From Blattamonas nauphoetae (lineage: Eukaryota > Preaxostyla > Oxymonadida): DNA of 64,000 nucleotides. Position 1 is the first letter of the stretch. The number at the start of each line of letters is the position of its first letter. The notes beneath the pieces were generated by a model. The model was not told where the DNA came from. It worked only from the letters and a program-made list of their open reading frames with translations, and made no database searches. The translations under genes and the position numbers were made by a program. Location: assembly GCA_033064195.1 (NCBI GenBank), contig JARBJD010000010.1, forward strand, positions 434,001-498,000. The letters are read 5' to 3'. Below are positions 36,202-49,412 of the stretch, piece by piece.

Positions 36202-39200
36202 ATGTTGTCCCCTTACGGGGATATAGGTCTGTTTATCTTTCTTCTCCAAAACCTTTATTGAATATTCTCATATTTAGAATCTCCTCTCAAGACCATCTCT
36301 GAACTTGAGACTTATCTCAACTCCCCGCCACAAAGAAAGGAATCTAATGATAATTGTGTGGTTATTTCTCCTTTTTGAAATCAACATGTCATTTTACTCC
36401 TTCTTTTGCCACTTTTAGATCACAAAATTGCACTATACGCGATTCGTCTTCTCACATCATTAGATGAGGGGATACTAAACAATATCTCATTCAAACATCA
36501 GAAAATGATCAACAATGTTCTTATGGAACTATATTCTTTCATTCACTCGTTTGCTATTTGATCTTGACCTTCAATACCTCTCAAAATTACTTATCACTTC
36601 TTTATCTAGGAGTCAGCAGACAAATTCGTCCAAATCATCTATATTCAGAATCCTCTTTCTCTCTTTGCCATACTTATATTCTCTACTGACGCCTTCATTC
36701 TCTGATGAATCACTAGAATTACTTTCATCATTCATCACAGTCTCTGACTTACTATCTCATTCTGTGGAGCTGCAACTACAACAAGACACCTCCGAACACT
36801 CTTTGATTGTCCTTTCGGTCCATTCAGAGCAGGACCATCCAACTTATGTTGATTTTCTTACGCACGTCTTTTCAAACCTCGTCAAACATGGGTTGTTGGC
36901 GATATTACTCCGTTCTGCACGACACCAACATTCCAACTCTTCATTTACTGAATATCAGCAATTTGTTTGGTCCTATAATCTCGTCAAAATTGTCTTTATG
37001 GTATCTCACATTTATTGCCTCATATTCCTCTCCCAGTGCACATTCGTCGATTTCTCAAACGATATTTCCACTATAAGGGACTTGATGAAACATTTAGCTG
37101 ACTCTATCTCCAAAAGTGATTGGGCGACGGTTTTTACGAACCGAACATCCGAACGGTTGGTCAGGCTCATAAATATGATCGAAACGATATCATTCAGAAT
37201 ATGGGTCTGATATTTTCATTGTTTTGAATCGTTTAGGAACACAATTCTGACGAACTAAAGCAAACTGAGCAATTTTGTCTTGGAATTTGTGTTCGACTCG
37301 TCTCAACATTGTCTCTTCATCTAAACTCGGTGGGTATATCTATGCTCGCAGCATTTTGTGCGTCTTTATCTATTCGAGCAGACTCACCTTTTATCGACGA
37401 GACAGAACCCAAATTTTTCCACATTCATTCTTCCATCAAATACCACTCCATTTCTCTCCTCCCTCCTTCGTCATTCTCCCAGCCCTTATTTATCACTCCT
37501 CAAATTCTTGCCTCCATTATTAAACCCCAAAAACTCGCTGAAAACGTGATCCGAATCCATCAGTCTTGGCAACAGACAAATGGACGTGTAGTCGATACGT
37601 CCTTCATCCTCCACACCCTCAATCGATTCTTCTCCCTCCAACCGGCCATCACCTCGCTCATTGCTGGCCTTCCTCATCCATCCCACTTTCTGACTAAACA
37701 GTCACTGGCTGGGACAGAGAAACAAACACTCTCGCCCCTTTTTGAGATTCGAAGTCGGATCCCATCTTTCGTTCTTTATCCTTCTCTGAACCTGCCTCAT
37801 TTTGTTGTTCCTCCCGAGTTATTCACTGAGACCGACCTCGTTGTTCTTCATTCGTCTTGTCGAGCGGCACTCACCCTTCACAACAAAACTCTGTTCATGT
37901 TTGTGATCAACCTAAGCCTCCATCTCCTCAGGACCTTTTCGCCCCTCCCTCTGCACTCCCCCATCCAACAGATCAGCATCCTCCCGGATACACTCTATTT
38001 GTCGCTCTCACAACACATTCAAAGGATCCTCAACACTGTCACTCAGGCCCAAGATATTAAGCAACTGATTCAGATCCTCTCCGTCGAGTTGACTACGTCT
38101 TTCCTGAACACTCACATCCTTCCGTCTCTCACGTCATTCTTTATCTCACTCGAAACACCTTCGACGTTAACACAATCACCTGATTCCCACTCCAAGCGGA
38201 TGGATCCCCGGAGTGTCCAACCGATGTCTCCAAAAGACATCAGCGCACTCTTCGAAAGACAAGCACTCCTTCCCAAACTCCTCGCGTGCGTACAGAATCT
38301 CCACTCGTTCGTGACTCGACTCCACAAGTCCAATCCAAGCACATTCACCCGGGATGATATTAACACAATTCCGATCCACACCACATCATACACGAACCAC
38401 ATCACTTCTCTTCGGAATGCCATCCTCCATGTGCTGAGTGTCCTCATGAACAACAATCCCGGCGAAACCACATCACTCATCACTCCCGTCTGGACCACTC
38501 TCGTCCTAAATGCAATCAACCGCGACGAAATGCAAGACTCACTCCGAGGAATCACAACAATCCTGTACACATTCACTCACACTACGCCTCCGTCCTCAGC
38601 GAAAGGAAAACAGAAGTCAACACCTCCCCGTCAGAACGATCGTCTCTTCCTCCCTGTTGTCCTCCACCTCTCGAGACTCATGCAAAGCGCTGCGAACATC
38701 TCAAAGAACCCGTCTCAGCTTTTTAAGACGCCGTCAACCCCGTCATTAGCGAATGGGAATGACCACACTTCGTCTCCCAATCCCAGAAAGTTGTCATTCA
38801 TCCAGCGAATTGGTGAGCAGTTCAAACGTCCACTTCAAAAACAACTTTCACTTCCCATCCTGACCGGCGCGCCAGTCCTTAAACAATCCGTAATCACCAC
38901 AACAACCACTCCTTCCGTTGATGAGGCACAATTTGTTGGATTTCCTGACGAAATGGCACAGGATGGGTATGTCATGCTGGAATTGTTCATCCAAACCAAC
39001 CTCTTGCTCGGTCATATCGAAGAGACACAAAAAGGTTGGATCATCAAAATGCCCATCATCGGCGAAGATTCCATCCCGCTGGGTGATCTCCTCTGGGACT
39101 ATTCACTCAATTGGCCAACTCAGACTCTCCTCGATCTCCCAACCTCTCTTCTGCAGATGGTGCGGCCACAGGTGGCTCTAAATCCAATTCAATCCTTTCT

Positions 39201-42200
39201 CCTCGGAATTTTAACCCTCGGAGCTGAGACGAAGTCATTCGACTCGATTTTGGAGCAGACTCTTGGAAACATGATCACATCAATCATCGACGAGCAGAGT
39301 CGGATCTCTCCCCCGCCAGATTCTCCTTTCACGGCCGTTCAGCAAATCAACCGCGTTGAGAACGCGCTCGCTTTTCTGATTTCTCTCATCCATCTCTTCA
39401 AAACACGTCCAAATCCACGAAAATCAATTCTCGAGCCCATTCCGATTGTTGATCGCGATAGACTCTCTCTCTTCATCCAACCATACGGGCGTGTGCCTGT
39501 CACTGTCTCCGCGAAGGACACTGTTCAAGATATTCGTGTTCGAATTGCAGCCCTTTTCGGACATTCCACTCCTGCCTCGATCCAAGTCTATCTGAACGGC
39601 ACAAACTCAACTTATTCACTGCTTAAACTCTTTGAACTTTGCCCGAGAGATGAATTTGAGAAGAATGTGACGTTTGATATCATCCCGATCGCCACTGGAA
39701 GCGACTCCTTCCTGGATCATCGACAGGGGAACACGAAACAGCTCACTGATAAGCAGGATCCTCTGAACAGTCCAAACACATTCTTCTACAAACCACCACA
39801 GGTCAGCAAGGCACATCATCCGTTCTCGGGAACAATGGCTGTTGCGCAGAACCTCAGAGTCTTGTCAACTTATTCGTCGCTTCTGGGCATCATCACCTAT
39901 CACCTTGCAAGGTTGTACCAAAACTCGTTCACACTCGTCAATCGGATCATCCAAAGCGCGCCGTTCACAACATGGTCAATTATCTTCCGTCCAACACCTT
40001 CTCTCTTCTCCTCTTTCAACATCTGTTCCTTCACGCCCACTCTTTTCAACAGTCTATCCAATCCTGGCCTTTCAGAAAGCGGAGCAATTGCTGCCGCTGT
40101 CGCCGCCTCAATCGTGAGTGTCGAAGAAAAGAAGAAGCCTTCGACAAAATGTCAACTGGAGGAGATGCTTGACTACATCTGCAAGACGATCTACGAGCAC
40201 GATCATCAGAGCTCTCACTCAGAAAGCAGTCCCTTTCGCGAGTTCATGAGCCGTTTTGTGACTGTAGGTGGACTCACAGCCATCCTGTCGCTTCTCGAAT
40301 ATGACTTCGACTCGTTCGAGATGGGACCCCTCACACCGCCTGGCACGTTGACCTTGAATCACCTCGCAACAGTCGTTCACATCCTCGGGACGTTTCTCCT
40401 CGTGCCGACGACTCAGAAGGAACAGCCACATCCGTCAGTGATGTCAGCCTCTCAAAGCCATTCACTCAATCGAACAGGAGTCCGGAATACTCTGAGTCAG
40501 CTCCCATCCACTGTGTCGTCACTGACTTACACAGCCTATGACGATGTTGTTCTTCCGTACCCAGCCAGACATCCGACTATCATTCTGTTCTATCTCCTCT
40601 TTTCGAAGCTCATTGTCACGTTTTCTGTTGGGATCCCCGTAAGAATCCCTCTCATCACAAAGAAAGTCTCCAAACATGTTGAGATTGTTCATATTCGAGC
40701 AGAAAACACTCAAATCCCGTTGGACATCTCTTTCACCAGCAACGACTATCACATCCACTTCATCGCCCCGTCAAGTGCACGATCCCCTCACTTCTTCCGT
40801 GATCTCTTCCTCCTCTCGCAGAAGCAGTTCGACGATCTGATCATGAATCGGGACAACTGGATCAATTATGTCGAACATAATTTCCGGCCATCGCTTCTCT
40901 CTACGTCAGATTTAACTGCGACGATTATTCCATCATTTCTGGAGATCCTCACATCGTTCAACAACACTAGCCATCCTCAACATGTGTTCTGCGTCACCGA
41001 CAACACAGTGACAATAACAGTCACACAGATTCTTGAACTCTTAACCATTTTTGTGAAGGAATATCCGTCAGACATCCTTCCGATCATCGGCTCGCCCTCT
41101 TTTACTCCTGTCTTATTCAGTCTTCTGTTCGGACTGTCATTGTCCAAGCACACGGACACCACTCAATCTCAACTCCGAACTTTCGTCTCTTCCTTGTTGA
41201 CTGTCACTGAACGAAGTCGATCGTACGCCAATTGCCAGGTGGCACTGTTTTTCACACTTCTCGACTTTGGAGTGATTTTGATGCTCCTCAAAGAACCTTC
41301 GTGGATGGGGATCACTCTTGTCCTCTCGTCTCTCGAGCTCTTCCTGTCCTCTTTCACACCTCATGTCATCACCCCAACCTTCCCGCAAGAACGCTGGGCG
41401 TGGGCGAATGTCACAATTGATCGAATGAGTCTCATTGTGGCTGCCCTGCTCAAATATTCATCACATATCAACATCCAGTTTGACGAAGAGATGGGACGGT
41501 TCTTTTCATCAACCATGAATTCGACACGCCTGGCTCTCTGGCTCTGTCTGTGCATCACAGAAGTCAAGCGTTCTGCGAAACACTCCAAAGACAGAATGCT
41601 TCGGGCAATCGGATTTAAGATCAGCTCTGGTTTCGGTCTGCGACTCATTGAAACCCTCTTCTACAAACTTTTTGAGTTTGACCAAGATTCACTTCAGAAA
41701 GCGTACAATCCGTTCGCACGTGATCTCGTTTATCCCAATCCAGATAGACCACCAGAACGGCTTGTCACAGATCCTGTTGAGAGACAGATTCTGTGTGAAT
41801 TGTTGTCTATGCTTGGGTCCATCTCTGAATCTGTCCTCGGAATTTCGACGCACTTTTTCAGTGCACTTCAGCTCTCTGAAGATAAGAGGGTCTTCCACAA
41901 TTTCGAGAACTTCACCCCTCGCGAATTATTGACACATCTCCAACCGCCCACAACAAAGTATATCGGCCTGTTCAATCCATCCTCGCTCTGCTATCTGAAC
42001 TCCACCATCGTCCAACTCTTCATGCACACCCAGTTCAGGTACACAGTCCTCAATTGGAACTTCGATGTCAACACCCGGCTCAACGTAGCTCACGGCCCCG
42101 CCCCATCTCAAAACGAAACTCGACCGGAGACAGGAACTCTTCCTGTGCCGACTTTGACAGGAATGTGGTCGTCTCTTCGTGATGTCTTCGTTGAGCTGCA

Positions 42201-45200
42201 AGAGAACAGAAGTGTTCTCTGTACTGATCTTCGATCGTTCATCTCATTTTCTCCTCAATCGAATGGAAGCCCAATCAATCCCTCCGTCCAGGAGGATGCG
42301 ACAGAGTTCTTACATAGTCTTTTTGACCGAATGGAATCCTTTTTGAAGGCCAAGCAAGCTCCCAACATCATCACCAAGTTCTTCTCTGGTCAAATGGCTT
42401 CTCAAATCCTGTGCCAAAATGGTCATTTCTCCGAAAGAGTCGAGGCATTTACGACCATCCCTGTCGACGTCAAACAGCTTGGTTCTCTTCAAAACTCTCT
42501 CACTGCTGGTCAGAAGGGAGATATTATCAAAGGATATCAGTGTTCTCAATGCAAGAAAGGGGTGACTGGCGTCAAGCAAACTCTCCTCACGGACCTTCCG
42601 AACACAATCTTCTTCCACCTCAAACGCTTCGGATTCACATCCGATGGTCTGCCACTAAAGCTTCATGATGAATTCGCCTTCCCCATTGACGAATTGGATA
42701 TGTCTGTCTACATGCGGGAAGTGATTGACGAAATGAACAAGTCAGAGTCGGATCCGACTCTCCGCTTCAAAAATGCTGTCAACGCGATGTCTCAACCAAC
42801 CGTCCTCCGCACCAACGACAAGTACGACTTTCCTGAACTGAACAGAAACAGAGATTACTACCTCTTCGAGCTGGTCGGAGTTGTCTGTCACTACGGATCT
42901 CTGAACGGTGGACATTACTATTCCATCATTCGAGAGAGAGAACCTCCATTTGAATGGTACATCTTCAACGATGCGCGTGTGTACAAGTATGATCCTGCCA
43001 ACATTCCCGACGATTGCTTCGGAGGGAAGTTCACTGCTGATGACATTGCTCTTGAAGACCGATTTAGTGTCAACAATCAATATCAAAAGGGGCAGGCAAA
43101 GAGATACTCGGCATTCATTCTGGTCTATCAAAGGAAGAAACCCATCAATGATTGGTTGGAGAAAAAAGTAATCGCCAATAAGGAGAAAGTGTCACCATCG
43201 GTATCTCCTGGACTGGTAAACTTCCCGTTCTTCAATCTTTCCACATACTTATCAGCATCTGAGAAGAAGGATCTGATCCCGCACCATCTGAAGATCAAAC
43301 ACAACATGATCTCCATCCCCTCCTGTCTCCCGTCCTCCCAGAATCAGCTCTACCCTTCGACTCCTGAACGAATGAGAACAATGCCTTATTTCGATCTCTT
43401 CCATCGATTCTTCAAATCGAGTTGGACTTTCTACTTTCTGACGGATCACATCTCGAACAGTGCAACTGTTTATCACATCACTTTTGGATGGTTTCGGTGC
43501 CTGCTTCATCTGATGGGTCGTTCATCTGATTCCATCGCATCTGAATACTTCCTCGAATGGATCCGGGAGTTGGAGGATCGATTCCTTTCCAATCCCACTC
43601 TCTCTGTTAAATGTCTCAAACACCTGCTCACTCAAATGGAATCATCCGAACAAGTAGTTTTCACTGAATGGGATCAATCTCCTCACAAACAATCAGTCGA
43701 GAAACAAACCATCCTCAAGAGACGAAAATCTTTTGATGCATCACTCCTTGGGAGGCCAATGTTCAAAGCTCGAGACACAATCATAACGTATAGCAGAATC
43801 GAAAATGAATGTCCTCCAAAAACGACTCCTCACCAAAAGCCGTTTGTAACCAGAAATCCCTTCTCAGAACAATCATCGTCAGATCTAGCTGGATACTTCT
43901 TCCACTCACGAGACCATTCGAAAACTCTCGCTGTTGCCAGTCTTCTTCTGTCGATGGTGAGGAATCTGAGCAATATCATCCACACCGGCATGGCCTCAGC
44001 ACAACCCATCGACAAAACAGAACCTTTCACAGCACAAGATCTCAAAAACATCGTTCAGACGAAAGAGGTCACTTCTTCGATCACACGTCTTCTCACGTTG
44101 TTCACACGATTGATCCAACTCATTCACGTGGAAGGACATTGTCTGAATGATCCGTTCTCCCGACCAAGCATTGGATCAATTCTTGCGCTTTTCGTGTTTT
44201 TCCGCGATGCAGCAACCTCGTCACCTCTCATCGCCACCTGTTTGCACGCCGCTTCATTCACCCAGCATATTGCCGACATAATCATTACAGCTTCTCGAGG
44301 TTATTCACAATATGGATGGGAGAGAATGGTCCATACCCTCCCTCGTGTCATGCGGATGCGAGACAGACTCGTAAGTCTTAACTCATTTTTAAGTCGCCAT
44401 TCACCGAATGAAGTCGGAATGGACTGGGTTTTGAATGAGCAAGTGTTGGATTCAATGGTCAGCGCCGTCCTTGCAGTCCAACTCAACACACTCGCATTTT
44501 CAGTTGAGGAGGCATGTGATATTTTGCATGTGACACCAGATCTCAGGATGGGCGGGATCAAGGAAGTACAATCTCCTTTCACAGATTTCTATCCCATCAC
44601 AAATCTCTCTTCCGAGTCGTACAACTCTCCCCTCACTCGAGACCTCATCCTGATTCTCGTCCAAAAAGCCGATCCTCTGATCTCTCTGACTCTCTACCAA
44701 GTCATGCTCTGCCAGGATATCATTCAGAATGGGTTCACCGAAAGTCATCTTCTGCAATCCACGCGACTACTCATCTTCACCGAGATCGAATACCAACACT
44801 TTGTTAAAACTCAAAATTCCTCTGCGTACAACATCTTTCTCTCAGCCTATCTGATCCTCGCGTCGATGGACCTGGACGAATCATTTGTCTTCCACACTCA
44901 CTCTAAGGTGCTCTGGGATAGATTCAACAAAACGCGTATGCTCTCGCTTTCGCGTGTGGTCAGGCACATCTCCCTGTTGCCTGGTACTTTTTCCAAGCCA
45001 CAAAAGTTCACCTTCAACCAGCGACTCCCTGATCCATTTATCAGCGCAACATGTGCTCTGTCTCAATACGCCTCAACTAGTTACTTCCTTTCCAAGGCAC
45101 TCACATCATCACTTGTCAATCCTTTGCTTGTGATTCACCTCTTCTCAGAGTATGGAGTTCATCGTGAACTCATCGCTCGAATATTCAGAGTGATAACGTT

Positions 45201-48200
45201 GAAGAAGAGGATTTCACCAAACCATCCATCGATCAGTGTTCAAAGTCTTGACGATCGCTGTTATGTTCGGACGACACAAAATTTCACTGTTCCATTCTTT
45301 GAGATTTCTCCTCAGCCAGCAGCTTCCAGTTCTCTTAACACAATCGGGCTTCCTCTCATACCGCATGGCAAGGGACAGAATCTCACCTGTCTACATCCAA
45401 ATCCCAATTATAAATTCCTTTGGGCGATCGATGAACTTGGGAAAAGAGAGAACACAGACTCTCCTCCTCGCTTCAACTTTTCAGCCATCTCATCTTACAT
45501 GGAAGACCATCGTCCATATCCTCCTTCAGCAGGGGGTCACACACCACAACACCATCTCTACACAAACCTCTTCCACGGGATGCTCTGGATGGAAGAAGCA
45601 ATCGCCATCACACTCGATCCAACCGGGATATTTGATTCCAACCACTTCACAAGTCGGAATTATGATTCTGTGTACAGTCCAGTCCGACGAGGTGTGTTCA
45701 CATCGTTTATGAGATATCTTCCATCACCATCTCCTCGAGAACCGATGATCGAATGGCTTAAAGCAGTAATGACTGAGGAATCGCATCTCAGAGCGATCAT
45801 TGACGATCCAGACAATGAGAAGAAGGACCAGGAGAAGGACGTGGATGATCTGCTTCAATTTGAGGACCCTCCTCCCAGCACTCCTGGTCAGCTTGATTCA
45901 AAATTCGGCAACAAGGAATCGAAGAATTCCATCGACAAGACACGATCCCAAAAGCTGGCGTCTCCAAACTACCAATTTGTCTCGCCTTCATTCCATTTCT
46001 CATCGCCTGTTCAACTCCATCCTCACTCACCGAATGCTCTCACTCTCAACACGGTCCCTCGTCCTGCTGGAATGTCACTCCAATTCAATTCCTTCCGCCC
46101 ATCAGTAGTTGCCATTCCTGAACTCCCCTCAAAAGTTGACGCATCTCACGTTCGACCCAAACGAGGAGTCATTTCATGGAACTATCAAAAGTTGGCTCCT
46201 CACTCCACCCGCATCCCACGTGACTATTTGTATCGAATCCGAGGAACGATCCTCACAGACAATCCAGAGAGGCCGATCAACCCACAAAACCTTCGCGCTC
46301 ACTCGTATTTCAAACTCCACAGTGATCATCTGCCAAGTCAACAGGTATTTCGTGTGCCATTTGTTCAGACTGTTCTCCCATCGTTGTCACGAAGCTCCAT
46401 CGCCATGCTCATCCAACCGCATGATGAATCACTCAATCTCCTTGTCAGCAGTCAACTCGCTGATAAAGGCGAACTCTTCCCTGTTTTTCACCTCGTCACT
46501 GAACCAGACTTGCTTGAAGTTGTAGTTCAAATTGTTGTCGATCCATCGGGGCCGTTCTTCACGAAACCTTTCAGACAATCCGACACTCATTTCTTGCTCA
46601 TCAGCTGGGTCCTCAATTCACTCCGATCAGAAAATATTCACATTTCAGTCAGACGAACACCGCTCCTTCCTTCCAATGACTCCCCCAACCTCCTTGCTGT
46701 TCAGATTGGTGACTTAGAAAGCGTCCCTGTCTCTGCAATAAAAAAGCACCAGCCTGCCTTTCCGATTGACTGGACATTCTTCTCTCAAAAGAGTGTTCTT
46801 CGTCAGTGTCTCACAAAAACATTCATCGACAATTCCTTCTCAACGCTTGCCGGGGCAGGCTCGACGAGTTTGGATCGAATGGATTCAATCTCCTCGGAGA
46901 AACGGAATCCGTGCACAAACTCGTACATCCTCTCAGTGTACTCACTTTTTTCAGACATTGCTTGGTCAGACATGGAACTGGGAAAAGAGATCGGGACAAG
47001 TTTCATCAACACTCTCCAAACAAATCCATTTGCTGCTCTTGCTCTCCTCCAGCCACCACCAATCGTCATCGCTCCACCAGAAAAGCACCACACTAAATCG
47101 AAGAACAAACCGCAAGATCTCCTCGAACAGGAAGCCACGACGAGTCATGACTCGTCTGATGATAACAAAAGAGTGCAGCGCACTCACCCAACATCATCGG
47201 GTCTTCGATCGACGAGTTTAAGTCAAACAAGTGACTTGAATCGAAGCGTCAACATGCGCACACTCACAATATCGAGTGTCGAGGGTCCAGTCCTCATTCC
47301 CTCTCCGTCAACACATTATCAGCGTGTCTTCGCCCGTGGTTTCCAATCAACCTTCACAACATTCCTCATCATGACTGGAGAAGCACACCCAGCGGTGTAT
47401 GAAACAAGCCTCCTCACCAAAATCATTATCGGTCTCGGAAACGAGATACTTCAATTATTTGAACAGAAACAACAACGCCAATTAATCCTCTCTCAATTGA
47501 ACAACTTCTGCGTCATACTGATCCAGACTGTTCACCACCATCCCCACCTCGCAATTCGCCTCGTCACATCATTGTTCCGCCCAGATGGCTCTTGCCAGAT
47601 GCTGACCGATCCTGACTCGATATACTTCCTCTTGTTAAATTCCATCCTCCCCTTGCGCATTCTGTTTTCGTGTTACTACTCCTTCCCCGCTCTCCTTGGT
47701 CACCCGCAAGCCATCTCGCCACTCTCCAAGACACAGAGTAGCCTCTACTGCCAGCCCTTCAACACCACCCATCCCCTCCTCTCCTTCTCGCCCCTCCATC
47801 CCAAGTCTTATGCTGACCACCCATTTCCGTCTGTGTCTCTAGACACTGATGTTTCACTCTTCTTTTTCGCCATCTTCCCTGATTGGGTACGGAACACTCA
47901 GCTTTACTCCGGTCTTAGCAAAGACGATCTGACAGAAATCCTCCAACACCGCAACGAGATTTTCACATATCCTCTCCACATCCTCTCGCAATCATGTAAA
48001 GATGTCAGGCCTTCTCAGACAAAAACTACAACCACTTGGTTGTTCGAGTTTTTCCGCCGATTCTTCACAGACTGGTTCTTCTTCCTGGAAGAGATGTTCA
48101 TCTGGGCCGACAGTGTTGGTATGTTCAAGCGAGAGATCATTCAGGAGCCTCCCCGCACGACATCGAGCAAGGCAATCCTGTCTGGTTTATGTCCACCTGT

Positions 48201-49233
48201 CACGAAAACTCCAGACACTCTCTTTCCTTTCATTCCATCGCTTCCTTTCTCTGATTCAACTGTCAAACAAGTGTTTTTTGCATTCATTTCCTTCACTTTC
48301 CCGCATCAAACGCTGAGTGCACGCTCCTTTTCGTTCCAGCTCCTCGCGGCCATTGTTTCTCTCCAACCAACACCATCCCCCAACCCCATCTCCCCCAACT
48401 CTCCAGCATCTGAGTGGGACTACTTCTTCCTCGATGCTCTTCTTGTCTCGTTCGATTCGCTTTATTTGGATGAAGCTATCAAAAGCAAGAAGAGTGGAGC
48501 TCTCGAGGACAGTCTTGTCGGCGATGAAGAAGCGTACTCCTTCAGTGACTCCGACATCTCCTTTGGGTCTCCTTCCAAATCAAGGCACAGCTCGGTCCAC
48601 GAAATGATGTCGGAGAAGATTCGGGCACAGGAGGAAATGGAAATGGAAGTCCCGATGTCTCACAAGGAATGGACAAGGAGTCATTTCGATCCGAACAATC
48701 CATTCTTCTCAGGATCGGTCAATTCTCAGACGCAGGAGTCAGAAACCCTCGTTCTTCCGTCTCCATTATCATTTCTCGTCGTCAACGAAAACAAGACCGG
48801 AGATCAAGACAAAGAGTTCTCTGAAGCGCAGCGCACCCTCCTTGTCTTTGTCCTGTCTGTCATAAAACGAAACATCGAACGATATGAACGCATCGTGGCG
48901 GAGATGAACGAACCTTCCCTGTTATCTGTTCTGAATTCCTGGGACGAGCCGATCAAAACCACACATCCCTCTCAAACATTCTATTTCATTGGGTCGTCTG
49001 GATTTGATCAAAATGAGACACTTGCTCAAATCAGCGAGGGGCAAAAAGAGGGGCGACAGTACAAACGACGAATCCAACTTTTGATCGATATTTTCACACT
49101 CTTTGCCTGTCCTGAGGAAGAAGGTCACATTTCTCCGACGTCTCATACAGTTTTACTTTTTCATAGGGTTCCTACCGACATTCAATTGTCTCTAAAGACA
49201 CTTCTTCAACAATTCAGGAACAGGCTAGACTAG
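36202..49233 (+). CDS. Giant USP9X-type ubiquitin carboxyl-terminal hydrolase
   Basis: Exons 36202-36226, 36278-36355, 36419-36548, 36610-37204, 37237-49233; introns 51, 63, 61 and 32 bases; about 4,274 residues. The catalytic Cys box is GLFNPSSLCYLNST (Cys about residue 1861), and the His box is GSLNGGHYYSII (about 2168), followed by WYIFNDARVYKY. QEDATEFLHSLFDRMES, CSQCKKG and FHLKRFGF between them are typical of USP domains. A ubiquitin-like segment (SLFIQPYGRVPVTV to LKLFELCP, about 1020-1095) precedes the catalytic core. The long helical flanks on both sides have the size and layout of USP9X/USP24/USP34. Key residues are present, so an active deubiquitinase is expected. All introns lie in the first 830 coding bases. 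The first ATG of the small first exon has an in-frame stop upstream. Confidence 0.92.
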
Positions 49234-49412
49234 TCGTAGCATTTCGCATGTTTATTCCTTCGTCTTTACTTGATACGCTTCGAAATCAAGATATTTGTGC
49301 CATTATATGTCCAAAAAGTTGAGATAAATCTGAACAAACCAGCATTTTTTTATCTCGAGTCGAACAAGGTTTCTTTCATCTTATCCTCTATTTCATTCCC
49401 GAAAACAGACAG

